A DNA stretch of 64,000 nucleotides. Source: JAVVHH01 sp965199665. GTDB lineage: Bacteria > Pseudomonadota > Alphaproteobacteria > Acetobacterales > Acetobacteraceae. Made by a program: the position numbers and the translations under genes. The first letter of the stretch is position 1, and every line of letters begins with the position of its first letter. Positions 55,814-64,000 of the stretch are shown piece by piece. The DNA is taken from the NCBI GenBank assembly GCA_965199665.1, contig OZ241208.1:1922001-1986000 (forward strand). The letters are read 5' to 3'. The notes beneath the pieces are model-generated. The model ran no database searches. It was given only the letters and a program-made list of their open reading frames with translations, and was not told the origin of the DNA.

Positions 55814-57174
55814 TCCGCGTTGTCCGGATCGACCGGCGCCGGCCGCGGAACCGGCTTCGGCTTCGGCGGCTCGCGCAACAGGCGCAGGTCGACCGCGTCG
55901 CCCATCGCGGCATACCCGGCGCGGTTGGGGTGCAACCCGTCGCCGGCCCCGCCCACCGTGCTGTTCGGCACGTATTCCGCCCGCAACCCGCCCGTGCTCC
56001 GGTCCACCGTCGCCTTGTCGAAATCGACCACCCCGTCGAACGTGCCTCCGCTCTTGCGGATCCAGTCGTTCAACTGCCGGCGCTTGCTGTCCTGGTCGGG
56101 CGTGCCGTGCCCCGCCGCCGTCGTGCCGGTCACCGGAGTCAGCGTCGCACCGATCACCTTCACGCCCTTGAACTTGGCGCGGATCCGCTTGACCCCCTCC
56201 TTCATGCCCTCGCGCACCGCGTCCAGGCTGGCATTCCCATTGCCGCTAAAATCGTTGATCCCCTCCAGCCAGATCACGTGCGTCACGCCCGACAGTGCCA
56301 ACACGTCGCGATCCAGCCGCGCCAGCGCCGAGGGCCCGCCCGGAAACGGCTTGTCCGGCCCATATTGCGCGGGCCCGACCACCTGGTTGCCGCCGATCCC
56401 GGCATTGACCACCGCCATCGGCGTCGTCGCCGCCAGCAGCCGCCGTCCCAGCACGTCCGGCCACCGGTCGTCACCGTTCAGCGTCGAGTTGGTCCCATCG
56501 GTGATGCTATCGCCGAACGCCACGGCCGCCGACACGCCCGCATCGGGCTGCACGTCCAGCGCGTCCAGGAAATACCAGCTCGTGGTGCTGTTCGGATACG
56601 CGCTCTCATCCTCCAACTCGCCCAGCGCGCCCGCGCCCGGCGACGTGATGTAGCTCGTCTGCATCGCCTTCGCGTGCCAGGTCACGTTCTTGACGTCCCC
56701 CGCCACATGGAAACTTACCGCCAATTTGCGCCCTGCCAGCTCGGGCGCGGACGGATTGCTCACGAATGGCAGCGTGACCGCATCGGACCACAGATCGGCC
56801 CCGGGTGGGATCGTCACCGCCTTCTTGTTCTTGAACAACACCGGCCGGCTGCTCCCCGCCATCACCGCCGCGCCGCTCGTCTGCAGCCCCACGAACGCGC
56901 CATCGATCGCCAGCGGCTCGGTGCCGAACACGTTGGAGAAGCGCAGCCGCACCCGCCGCCCCCAGGCAGAGGGTCGCACGATCAGCCGGAACGTCTGGTC
57001 GTGCACCGCCCCGCCCACCAGCGCGAAGCGCAGGTCGGGCTGTGCGGACGGATTGCCGCTTGGATAAGGCCCCTGCGCCGAACCGGCCCAGGCGGTGACC
57101 CAGCGTTGCGCGGCACTCGGCGTCGCCGCCACCGTCAATAACGCCGCGGCAAGAACGATGGCACGGAGCAGCAC
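55810..57174 (-). CDS. SGNH/GDSL hydrolase, secreted
   Basis: The 454-aa protein starts with GTG and a signal peptide (AIVLAAALLTVAATPSAAQ). SGNH blocks: VAFGDSITDGTNST (Ser), VNAGIGGNQVVG (Gly/Asn blocks), WLEGINDFSGNG and GGAGDGLHPNRAGY (Asp/His). The Pro/Lys-rich tail (PPKPKPVPRPAPV) may be a linker. It deacetylates or hydrolyses lipids or polysaccharides outside the cytoplasm. It overlaps the dehydratase gene by 4 bases. Confidence 0.9.
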   Translation of the reverse strand: MLLRAIVLAAALLTVAATPSAAQRWVTAWAGSAQGPYPSGNPSAQPDLRFALVGGAVHDQTFRLIVRPSAWGRRVRLRFSNVFGTEPLAIDGAFVGLQTSGAAVMAGSSRPVLFKNKKAVTIPPGADLWSDAVTLPFVSNPSAPELAGRKLAVSFHVAGDVKNVTWHAKAMQTSYITSPGAGALGELEDESAYPNSTTSWYFLDALDVQPDAGVSAAVAFGDSITDGTNSTLNGDDRWPDVLGRRLLAATTPMAVVNAGIGGNQVVGPAQYGPDKPFPGGPSALARLDRDVLALSGVTHVIWLEGINDFSGNGNASLDAVREGMKEGVKRIRAKFKGVKVIGATLTPVTGTTAAGHGTPDQDSKRRQLNDWIRKSGGTFDGVVDFDKATVDRSTGGLRAEYVPNSTVGGAGDGLHPNRAGYAAMGDAVDLRLLREPPKPKPVPRPAPVDPDNAE

Positions 57175-57184
57175 GGCCGACCTC

Positions 57185-57571
57185 TCAAGCGATGGTGGTG
57201 GTCGCGCGCGGGCGCGGCTGGATCGCCGGCAACGCCGCGATGCCGGTGATCTCGACGCGCCAAGCCGGGTCGGCCAGCTTCGCCTGCACGGTGGCGCGCG
57301 CCGGCTTGTGCGCCGGGTCCAACCACGCATCCCAGGCACGGTTCATCGCCGCGAAATCGGCCAGGTCGGCCAGGAAGATCTGCACCGTCAGCAGGTGCGT
57401 CTTGTCCGTCCCCGCCTCGGCGAGCAGCGCGTCGATCTGCCGCAGGATGTCGGCGGTCTGCGCCTCGGCGTCGGCGCTCGCATCCTCCGCCACCTGCCCG
57501 GCCAGGTAGACCGTGCCGCCATGCACCACGGCACCCGAGAGCCGGGCCTGTTCGTCCAGTCGATCGATCAT
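57185..57571 (-). CDS. RidA family protein
   Basis: The 128-aa protein has ARLSGAVVHGGTVYLAGQVA, TADILRQIDALLAEAGTDKT and KPARATVQAKLADPAWRVEI. RidA enzymes remove reactive enamines/imines. The conserved Arg in ARATVQAKL supports deaminase-type activity. It is 10 bp upstream of the SGNH gene and may share its transcript. Confidence 0.92.
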   Translation of the reverse strand: MIDRLDEQARLSGAVVHGGTVYLAGQVAEDASADAEAQTADILRQIDALLAEAGTDKTHLLTVQIFLADLADFAAMNRAWDAWLDPAHKPARATVQAKLADPAWRVEITGIAALPAIQPRPRATTTIA

Positions 57572-57593
57572 CGCGTCTCTCCCTCGGGAAAGA

Positions 57594-58454
57594 CTAGCCC
57601 GCCAGATGCGGCCTGCGAAGCCACCGCCGGGCCAGGCTCGCCCGCGGCCCGACCGCCAGGCTCAGCAGCCATCCCGCCCCCGCCGTCAGCACGATCGCCG
57701 GTCCCGTCGGCACGTCCCAGTCGAACGACAGCACCAGCCCCGCCACCGACGACAGCACCGCCAGCGCCACCGCCGCCCGCATCTGCCCCGGCAACCGATC
57801 AGACCAGTGCCGCGCCGCGATCGCCGGCAGCATGATCAGCCCGACCGACATCAGCGTCCCGAGCGCCGCGAACCCGCCCACCACGCACAGCACCACCAGC
57901 GCCAGGAACAGCAAGTGCCACCACGCGCCCCGTCCCCCGGCCACCCGCAACGCGTCCGGATCGAAGCTCTCCACGATCAACGGCCGCCAGATCACCGCCA
58001 GCCCGAACAGCGCCACCGTCGCCACCCCCGCCATCAGCAGCAGCGCCTGGTCGTCCACCGCGAGCACGCTGCCGAACAGCAAATGCGTGAGGTCGATCGT
58101 CCGCGTGCGCGACACGATCGCCACCCCGAGCGCCAACGCCACCAGGTAGGTCGCCGCCAGCTGCGCATCCTCACGCCCGCCCGTCGCCCGCGACAGACCG
58201 CCCGCGATCAGCGCCACCAGCAGCCCGGCGACGAACCCGCCCAGCCCCATGGCCGGCAGCGACAACCCCGCCACCGCCGCCCCCAGCGCCAGCCCCGGCA
58301 GAATCCCATGCTGCAACACGTCGCTCATCAGGCTCATCCGCCGCAACACCAGGAACACCCCCAGCGGTGGCCCCGCGACCGACAGCGCCAGGCATCCCGC
58401 CAGCGCCCGCCGCATGAACCCCAGCGCGAACGGCTCGACGATGAACCCGAGCAT
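57594..58454 (-). CDS. Metal ABC transporter permease (ZnuB/AztB type)
   Basis: The 286-aa integral membrane protein has about 8 hydrophobic segments and family features RRMSLMSDVLQHGILPGLAL and GTLMSVGLIMLPAIAARHWS. With the ATPase encoded upstream it imports a divalent metal, probably zinc or manganese. It starts at ATG 58454 directly at the ATPase stop (1 base overlap). The periplasmic binding protein gene is absent from this window. Confidence 0.9.
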   Translation of the reverse strand: MLGFIVEPFALGFMRRALAGCLALSVAGPPLGVFLVLRRMSLMSDVLQHGILPGLALGAAVAGLSLPAMGLGGFVAGLLVALIAGGLSRATGGREDAQLAATYLVALALGVAIVSRTRTIDLTHLLFGSVLAVDDQALLLMAGVATVALFGLAVIWRPLIVESFDPDALRVAGGRGAWWHLLFLALVVLCVVGGFAALGTLMSVGLIMLPAIAARHWSDRLPGQMRAAVALAVLSSVAGLVLSFDWDVPTGPAIVLTAGAGWLLSLAVGPRASLARRWLRRPHLAG

Positions 58455-59194
58455 CAGGCCGCGACGCGGCAGGCCGACGCGTCGTCCGACCAGGCCTCCG
58501 CGGCCAGCCGTGCGTGCCGCATCGCGCCGGGCTGCAGCACCGCCGCGGTCGCCCCCCAACCGAGCACCTCGCGCGCCAACAGCAGCGTCTGCGGCACCGT
58601 CTCGCGCACCATGTCCAGATCGTGCGACACCAGGATCACCGTGCGCCCGGCGGCGTGCCACCCCAGCACCAACCCGATCAGATCGGCCTCCGTGCGCGCA
58701 TCCACCGCGTTGAACGGCTCGTCCAGCAGCAGCACTGGCGCATCCGTCATCATCAGCCGCGCGAACAGCAGTCGCTGGAATTGCCCCGCCGACAACGTAT
58801 CCAGCGAGCGCGCATCGAACCCGCCGAGACCCACCGCCGCCAGAGCCTCCCGCGCCCGACCCATGGCCGCCGCCCCGATCGGACGGAACGCGCCGCACTG
58901 CCTCCACGTCCCGAGCGCCACCACGTCGAGGCAACCCAGCGGAAAACTCCGGTCCAGCTGCGTGTTCTGCGGCAGCAGCGCGACCCGCCCCGGCCCCGCG
59001 CCCTCGATCCGCCCCGACGCCACGGGGTGCAGCCCGGCGATCGCCCGCAGCAGCGTCGTCTTGCCGGCCCCGTTCGGACCCACGATCGCCGTGAGGCTCC
59101 CCGCCGCGAAGGCGCCCGACGCGTGATGCACCGCCGGATGCCGATCATGCGTCAGCGTGACGTCGCGCAGCCCGATGCCGCCGCCGACACTCAC
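58454..59194 (-). CDS. Metal ABC transporter ATP-binding protein
   Basis: Walker A is GPNGAGKTTLLRA, Q-loop VALLPQNTQLD, signature LSAGQFQRLLFAR, Walker B VLLLDEPFNAVD, and H-loop LVSHDLDMVR. GTG 59194 overlaps the stop of a 35-aa membrane frame (GTGA), giving 246 aa; the longer frame to 59257 has no ribosome site. It powers the permease encoded next. Confidence 0.9.
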   Translation of the reverse strand: MSVGGGIGLRDVTLTHDRHPAVHHASGAFAAGSLTAIVGPNGAGKTTLLRAIAGLHPVASGRIEGAGPGRVALLPQNTQLDRSFPLGCLDVVALGTWRQCGAFRPIGAAAMGRAREALAAVGLGGFDARSLDTLSAGQFQRLLFARLMMTDAPVLLLDEPFNAVDARTEADLIGLVLGWHAAGRTVILVSHDLDMVRETVPQTLLLAREVLGWGATAAVLQPGAMRHARLAAEAWSDDASACRVAA

Positions 59195-59298
59195 GACCAC
59201 ATCGCCCACAACACGCCGGCCCAGACCGCCGCGCTCAGCCCGGCAGCCAACCAGCATCGTGAGGCAAAGCCCGCGGCGGGCGAGAGCGGATCGACCAT
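59191..59298 (-). CDS. 35-aa membrane peptide coupled to the ABC ATPase gene
   Basis: The frame begins MVDPLSPAAGFASRCWLAAG and ends in a hydrophobic LSAAVWAGVLWAMWS. It overlaps the ATPase GTG by 4 bases. It may be a small subunit of the transporter or a translated leader. Confidence 0.4.
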   Translation of the reverse strand: MVDPLSPAAGFASRCWLAAGLSAAVWAGVLWAMWS

Positions 59299-59369
59299 AC
59301 GCAACGATATACTGTGTCAGTTCGCCCGACCAGGGTTCCGTCGCCGGGAACGCGTGCTACACGCCAGCC

Positions 59370-60638
59370 ATGCACCCCGATCCCGACGCCGACCTCCGCC
59401 GCGGCCTGGTGAAACATCGCCGGCTCGCGACCGGGATCCTCGCCGGCATGGGCGGCCTGGTCGGCGTCTCCTACGCCCTGCCGCCGGGCTTCGCGACGTC
59501 CTTGCTCCAGTCCAGCGCCAAGGCCGGGCTGGTCGGCGGCCTGGCCGACTGGTTCGCCGTCACCGCGCTGTTCCGCCATCCGCTCGGCTTGCCGATCCCG
59601 CACACGGCCATCATCCCGCGCCAAAAGGCCCGGCTCGGCCGTTCGCTCGGCCGCTTCGTCGCCGGCCACGTCATCACGCCCGCCGAAGTCTCCCGCGTCC
59701 TGGGTCAGCTCGACATCGGCGCCATCGCCGCCGCCTTCCTGCGCGACCGTTCCGCGACGGAGCCGGCAGCACGCGCCATCGCCGAAATGCTGCCCCGCAT
59801 CCTGTCCAGCGTGGAGGACGGCCGGGCCCGGCGCACCATGGCCCGCCTGGTGCCGCGCCTGCTCGGCGGCGCCGGTGCCGGCCGCGTCGTCGCCCGCGCC
59901 CTGCGCTCCCTGGTCGCGGGCGGTCGGCACCAGGAAGTGCTGGGCTTCCTGCTCGAGGAGTTCCGCAAACTCCTGGAAGGCAAGCACGAATCGCTGCACG
60001 GCTTTATCCAGGACAAGGTGCGCGCCCAGGGCGGCCGGCTGATCGGATGGATGCTCGGCGCCCAGGTCGCCGAACGGGTCATGGGCGTGCTGCGCGACGA
60101 GCTGAACCGTCAGGGCCCGGAAGGCAGCACCATCCGCGCCGCCTTCGACGAGTGGGTCAAGCGCGAGATCGACCTCATGGAGAACGACCCGGCCCGCGCC
60201 GCCGAGATCGGCCTCGCCATCCGCCGCGTCGTCGCGCACGACACGGTCCAGGTCTGGCTGTGGGACGTCTGGTCCCGCATGCGCATCGCGCTGGAAGCCG
60301 ACGCCGCCAAGCCGGACGGCCACACGCTCGGCCTGATCGAGAGCGCGCTCGCCAACCTCGGCACCTTCCTGCAGGACGACCCGGCCGGCCGCGCCCGCCT
60401 CCAGAAAGCTGCCGAGGGCATCGTCGCGACCCTGCTGCCCAGCGCCCAGGCCCAACTCTCCGCCTTCATCGGCGACGTCGTCGCCGGCTGGGACGCCGAC
60501 ACCGTCACCGACAAGCTGGAACTCCGCGTCGGCCGCGACCTGCAATACGTCCGCATCAACGGCACGATCGTCGGCGCCTTGGCCGGCGGGGTCCTGTTCC
60601 TCCTGATCTACGCTCTCACCGGCAGCCTCGCGAGTTGA
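59370..60638 (+). CDS. DUF445 family membrane protein
   Basis: The 422-aa protein has N- and C-terminal membrane segments and the DUF445 core: GLVGGLADWFAVTALFRHPL, IPHTAIIPRQKARLGRSLGR and a long helical middle. Function unknown; members are often called YjiN-like. It is divergent from the 35-aa/ABC genes. The GC-rich 35-bp repeat array begins right after its stop. Confidence 0.88.
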   Translation: MHPDPDADLRRGLVKHRRLATGILAGMGGLVGVSYALPPGFATSLLQSSAKAGLVGGLADWFAVTALFRHPLGLPIPHTAIIPRQKARLGRSLGRFVAGHVITPAEVSRVLGQLDIGAIAAAFLRDRSATEPAARAIAEMLPRILSSVEDGRARRTMARLVPRLLGGAGAGRVVARALRSLVAGGRHQEVLGFLLEEFRKLLEGKHESLHGFIQDKVRAQGGRLIGWMLGAQVAERVMGVLRDELNRQGPEGSTIRAAFDEWVKREIDLMENDPARAAEIGLAIRRVVAHDTVQVWLWDVWSRMRIALEADAAKPDGHTLGLIESALANLGTFLQDDPAGRARLQKAAEGIVATLLPSAQAQLSAFIGDVVAGWDADTVTDKLELRVGRDLQYVRINGTIVGALAGGVLFLLIYALTGSLAS

Positions 60639-60650
60639 CCGGCTAGCCAG

Positions 60651-60885
60651 CCCCGGCCGCGGCGGAACGCAGACTCGTTACGCGGCCCCGGCCGCGGCCG
60701 AGCGCAGACTCGTTACGCGGCCCCGGCCGCGGCCGAGCGCAGACTCGTTACGCGGCCCCGGCCGCGGCCGAGCGCAGACTGGTTACGCGGCCCCGGCCGC
60801 GGCCGAGCGCAGACTCGTTACGCGGCCCCGGCCAAGGCCGAGCGCAGACTCGTTACGCGGCCCCGGCCACGTACGAGCGCAGGCT
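60651..60885. repeat. 35-bp tandem repeats made from the 3' end of the CBS gene
   Basis: The element GACTCGTTACGCGG recurs at 60671, 60706, 60741, 60776 (one change), 60811 and 60846: period 35. Each unit carries CTGCGCTCGGCCGCG...GCGTAACGAG on the minus strand, i.e. the last codons, stop codon and following bases of the CBS gene that ends at 60853. The true gene end differs slightly (TCGTACGTGGCC). Confidence 0.92.
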
Positions 60886-61290
60886 GTCCACCTCATGCTC
60901 GGCATTGGCGATCTTGGCCTTCACCACGTCGCCGATGCTGACCAGGCCCACCAGCCGGCCATCATCCAACACCGGTACGTGCCGGAACCGGCCGGTCGTC
61001 ATCAGCTCCATTGCCGCATCGACCGTGGTCTGCGGCGTTGCCGTGATGACCGAACTGGTCATCAAGTCGGCCGCCGTCCGGTCCAGCGTGCCGGCCCCGT
61101 TCTCCGCCAGGCTGCGCACGATGTCGCGCTCGCTGAGGATGCCCAGCAGCCCGCCGACGCCCGAAACCACCAGCACGGCGCCGATCCGATGCATCGCCAG
61201 TTTCTGCACGACATCGGCCACCGCGGCCCCGGGCGACACGCTGATCACGGCGCCGCCTCCCTTGTTCTTCAGAATCCCGGCGACGATCAT
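60853..61290 (-). CDS. CBS-domain pair protein
   Basis: The 145-aa protein has two CBS motifs (MHRIGAVLVVSGVGGLLGIL, SERDIVRSLAENG and FRHVPVLDDGRLVGLVSIGD). CBS pairs bind adenine nucleotides or related ligands and regulate partners. GAGGG before ATG 61290 sets the start. Its last codons (SLRSYVAGAA) lie in the repeat array. Confidence 0.9.
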   Translation of the reverse strand: MIVAGILKNKGGGAVISVSPGAAVADVVQKLAMHRIGAVLVVSGVGGLLGILSERDIVRSLAENGAGTLDRTAADLMTSSVITATPQTTVDAAMELMTTGRFRHVPVLDDGRLVGLVSIGDVVKAKIANAEHEVDSLRSYVAGAA

Positions 61291-61371
61291 GGCGGACCCT
61301 CTTTCCAAAAGAGGCAGCGTGCGCCCGCTCGACCGTCCGGTGCAACCGGTCGGTGAGCAGGTGCAACAAAA

Positions 61372-62754
61372 CTACTCCGCCGCGACGCGCTCCCCGGCCA
61401 CGCGGGTCCGTGTGCGCATGGTCACGAACTCCTCCCCGCTCGTCGGATGGATGCCGATCGTGCGATCGAAATCCTGCTTGGTCGCGCCCGCCGTGATCGC
61501 CACCGCCACGCCTTGCATTATCTCCGCCACGTCGTCGCCCAGCATGTGCGCGGCCAGCACGCGCTGCGTCGGCTGGTCCACGATCAGCTTCATGAACGTC
61601 TTGCGCGGCCGGCGCGCCATCACGCGTCGCATGGGGGTGAAGCTGGTCGTATAGACGTCCACCGGGCCCCGCGCGGCGGCAACCGCTTCCGTCGGCCCAA
61701 CCGTGGCCAGGCCGGGCTGGCTGAATACCGCGGTCGGCACCGGATCGAACGACCAATCGCGCGGCGCCGCGCGGCCGAACAGCCGGTCCGCCAGGTGGTG
61801 CCCCTCGGCGAGCGCGACCGGAGTGAGGTTCAGCTTGTTCGACACGTCGCCGATGGCGAAGATATTCGGCCGGTTGGTGGCGTTCTCGCCATCCACGACC
61901 ACGCTGCCGCGTTCGTCGATCGCGACCCCGGCCGCCTCCAACCCCAGCCCGGCCGTCCGCGGCATCCGGCCCACCGCGAAGAACACCAGATCGGCCGTGA
62001 CCTGCTTTCCGCTCGACAGCGTCACCACACGTTCGGCCCCGGCCGCCTCCACCTTGTGCACGGTCTGGCTCGGGTGCAGGTGCACGCCGTTCGCCTCCAT
62101 CCCTTCGGCCAGCAAAACCCGCAACTCGTCGTCGAAGCCGCGCAACGGCAGGTGCTGCCGGAACGCCACATGCGTCTCGACGCCGAGATTGGCGAAGATG
62201 CCGGCGAATTCGATGCCGATATAGCCGCCACCCACGATCAGCATCCGCCGCGGCAGCGCCGGCAGCGAGAACACCTGATCCGACGTGATGCCGAGCTCCA
62301 TCCCCTCGATCGGCGGCTGGATCGCCGGCGTGCCGCCCGTCGCGATGACGATCCGCTCCGCCCGTACCGTCTTCCCGCCGACGGTCAGCGTGTGCGCGTC
62401 CACGAACCGCGCATGCGCGTCGAACAGCGTGACGCCCGCGCCCGACAGCATGCGGCGATAGATGCCGTTGAGGCGTCCGATCTCCTCGTCCTTGTGCGCG
62501 ATCAGTGTCGCCCAGCCCGGTTCCGGCGCCGGCCCGGTCCAACCGAAGCCGTGCGAGTCCTGCGCCAGCAGCCCGTATTCGGAGGCCTGCACCAAAATTT
62601 TCTTGGGCACGCATCCCACGTTGACGCAGGTACCGCCCCAATGCGTGTCCTCCGCCACCGCGACCCGGGCGCCGTGCCCCGCCGCAATCCGTGCGCATCG
62701 GACGCCACCGGACCCGCCGCCGATTACGAACAGGTCGAAATCATACGCGCTCAT
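61372..62754 (-). CDS. gor: Glutathione-disulfide reductase
   Basis: The 460-aa flavoprotein has the FAD motif FVIGGGSGGVRCARIAAGHG, redox cysteines GGTCVNVGCVPKK, NADPH motif LIVGGGYIGIEFAGIFANLG and C-terminal HPTSGEEFVTMR with the catalytic histidine. It keeps glutathione reduced. SodC lies upstream on the same strand, giving an oxidative-stress pair. Confidence 0.95.
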   Translation of the reverse strand: MSAYDFDLFVIGGGSGGVRCARIAAGHGARVAVAEDTHWGGTCVNVGCVPKKILVQASEYGLLAQDSHGFGWTGPAPEPGWATLIAHKDEEIGRLNGIYRRMLSGAGVTLFDAHARFVDAHTLTVGGKTVRAERIVIATGGTPAIQPPIEGMELGITSDQVFSLPALPRRMLIVGGGYIGIEFAGIFANLGVETHVAFRQHLPLRGFDDELRVLLAEGMEANGVHLHPSQTVHKVEAAGAERVVTLSSGKQVTADLVFFAVGRMPRTAGLGLEAAGVAIDERGSVVVDGENATNRPNIFAIGDVSNKLNLTPVALAEGHHLADRLFGRAAPRDWSFDPVPTAVFSQPGLATVGPTEAVAAARGPVDVYTTSFTPMRRVMARRPRKTFMKLIVDQPTQRVLAAHMLGDDVAEIMQGVAVAITAGATKQDFDRTIGIHPTSGEEFVTMRTRTRVAGERVAAE

Positions 62755-62856
62755 GCGCCGTTCCGGAGAACGAGGCGGGGCGGGGCGGTCAACTTCGGCA
62801 TCGGTGAACTCCTTGCCACGGACTATATAGGCGCCCCGCCCCCGCTGTCAGTCGAC

Positions 62857-63390
62857 TTAGTCCAGCACCCCGCAGGCGAACCGCGCGCCACCCCCGCCGA
62901 GCGGCGCCGGGCTGTCGCTGTAGTTGTCGCCGCCGGCATGGATCATCAGCGCACGGCCCTTGATCGCCGACAGGTCGGTGATGCGCGGCGCCACCACCGT
63001 CGCTTGCACCGCGCCGTCGGCGTTGGCCGTCAGCACCGGCAGATCGCCGAGATGACCCTGCTTCTCCGGTCCCTCGTGGTGGCCCGTGCTGGCGGGGTCG
63101 AGATGCCCGCCCGCTGCCCCGGCAGGGACGACCTGCCCGTCCGCGGTCGACGGCTCGCACGAGCCGTTCTGGTGCACGTGGAACCCGTGCGGACCCGGCG
63201 GCAGCCCTTTCAGGTCGACCGTGAAGCGCGCGCCCGCCGGCGACGCCGCGACCGTGACCGTGCCGATCGGGTCGCCGGGGCCGACCGTCGTGGTCTTGCG
63301 CATCGTCGTCGTGAGGTCGGCCGCGAAGGCGGCGGGCAACCCGGCGATCAGCGCCGCGGCAGCCAGTGAGAGAACGGACGTCGTGCGCAT
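62857..63390 (-). CDS. sodC: Cu/Zn superoxide dismutase, periplasmic
   Basis: The 177-aa protein has a signal peptide (LSLAAAALIAGLPAAFAAD) and metal ligands in GPHGFHVHQNGSC and GGHLDPASTGHHEGPE plus RALMIHAGGDNY; two cysteines (GSCEP, FACGV) form the usual disulfide. It removes superoxide in the periplasm. ATG 63390 is preferred to the longer frame. Confidence 0.95.
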   Translation of the reverse strand: MRTTSVLSLAAAALIAGLPAAFAADLTTTMRKTTTVGPGDPIGTVTVAASPAGARFTVDLKGLPPGPHGFHVHQNGSCEPSTADGQVVPAGAAGGHLDPASTGHHEGPEKQGHLGDLPVLTANADGAVQATVVAPRITDLSAIKGRALMIHAGGDNYSDSPAPLGGGGARFACGVLD

Positions 63391-63526
63391 GAATGACCTC
63401 TTGTTGCCGTGTCCGATGCTAAGCGAGCCCGCCCCGTTCGGTTCCGGCCCGATGCGGATCCGCCCGGGCTTGGCGGGCCGCGCCCCCACAGCCTATGATT
63501 GTTCTCGGATCGGCGAGGCGACAGCG

Positions 63527-63982
63527 ATGCGGCAGGCGAAGATGATGGGGCGGTTCGGGCTGTCGATCGGCGTAGCCTCGCTCGCGGCCGGCTGCGTGCA
63601 GCCCATGTATGCGCCGCCCGGGCCGATCCAGCTGCAATCTTATCCGCCGCCCGTGTATTATCGCTCCATCCCGGACGCCCGCGAGCCGATGGCCGCGCCG
63701 ATCCCGCTGCAGCCAGCCCCCACGATCGAACCGTTGCCGCCGCCTGCCGCCCCGAGCGTCACGGAGGTGCCGTCGGACGACATTGGCGGCGCTATCCCCG
63801 TCCAGGACATGCCACCGCTCGCGACCGACACGGCGCCTGTGTCGGCGGCGCCGAGCCCCGACGGCGCACCGACCGCGCCGGCTACGCCAGCCTTCCGCAA
63901 GGCGCCCACGACCGGCGCCGGCTCCAACGTGCCCCTCGAAGGCTTCCGCCCCATGCACAGCCAGACCCGGCCCGCACCGTGA
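63527..63982 (+). CDS. Proline-rich lipoprotein, hypothetical
   Basis: The 151-aa protein has a lipoprotein signal (FGLSIGVASLAAGC) with lipobox LAAGC and then a long Pro/Ala-rich, probably disordered chain (QLQSYPPPVYYRS, PPPAAPSVTEVP). It is likely an outer-membrane or periplasmic linker. Divergent from sodC. Confidence 0.78.
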   Translation: MRQAKMMGRFGLSIGVASLAAGCVQPMYAPPGPIQLQSYPPPVYYRSIPDAREPMAAPIPLQPAPTIEPLPPPAAPSVTEVPSDDIGGAIPVQDMPPLATDTAPVSAAPSPDGAPTAPATPAFRKAPTTGAGSNVPLEGFRPMHSQTRPAP

Positions 63983-64000
63983 CAAGCAACGATTTGAATT

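Noticed and set aside
60651..60885. CRISPR-like array with 35-bp period
   Set aside because: There are no unique spacers; the units are contiguous near-identical copies of a gene end, and no cas genes are near.

Overview
The window is GC-rich DNA from an alphaproteobacterium, most likely Rhodospirillales/Acetobacteraceae. The evidence is an imuA-imuB-dnaE2 mutagenesis cassette behind a GAAC-N7-GAAC site (the reverse of the alphaproteobacterial LexA box GTTC-N7-GTTC), a glycerate 2-kinase/pyruvate kinase pair in the ttuD-ttuE order, and strong G/C third-position bias. The taxon is inferred from gene content and style only.

Backbone, left (1-5590): 3' part of glycerate 2-kinase, pyruvate kinase, a small glycine-rich exported protein, and the C-terminal 879 codons of a very large glycosyltransferase.

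Mobile island (5591-40896, about 35.3 kb): it is inserted in that glycosyltransferase gene. The N-terminal 354 codons lie at 40887-41957. A 15-bp direct repeat (5591-5605 and 40897-40911) marks the ends, and joining the halves across it restores an open frame through the MPFCLMWANENW motif. A tyrosine integrase sits beside the right end. From left to right the island holds: an AT-richer three-gene operon with a TIGR04255-family protein; an HTH-centred module of small proteins; an excisionase-like protein; a serine recombinase; a stand-alone CheB-like methylesterase; a SRAP protein; a toprim primase/SF2 helicase with its operon; a second HTH module; an 8.5-kb IS1182-type transposon; a DUF6998-like protein; an IS3 element; a lipoprotein; a single-domain response regulator; and an ImmA/IrrE protease with a membrane partner. 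Several pieces are duplicated inside the island: the HTH module, a hairpin leader in front of a 57-62 aa protein, and a second leader in front of two different genes.

Transposon inside the island (24305-32816, 8512 bp): 20-bp inverted repeats and a 4-bp GGCC flank. Removing it restores a 131-codon secreted-protein gene. It carries one IS1182 transposase, a resolvase, two MarR regulators, a monooxygenase-like protein, a dihydroxyphthalate-decarboxylase-like protein, a RpiR regulator, an MFS transporter and an Asp/Glu-racemase-like protein, so it looks like a small catabolic transposon.

Backbone, right (40912-64000): peptide-binding protein, tiny membrane peptide, imuA-imuB-dnaE2, sterol-desaturase-like enzyme, fusA, metallo-beta-lactamase-fold hydrolase, MaoC-like dehydratase, SGNH hydrolase, RidA, a zinc-type ABC permease and ATPase, DUF445 protein, CBS protein, glutathione reductase, Cu/Zn superoxide dismutase and a proline-rich lipoprotein. 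Tandem repeats built from gene 3' ends occur at three backbone loci.
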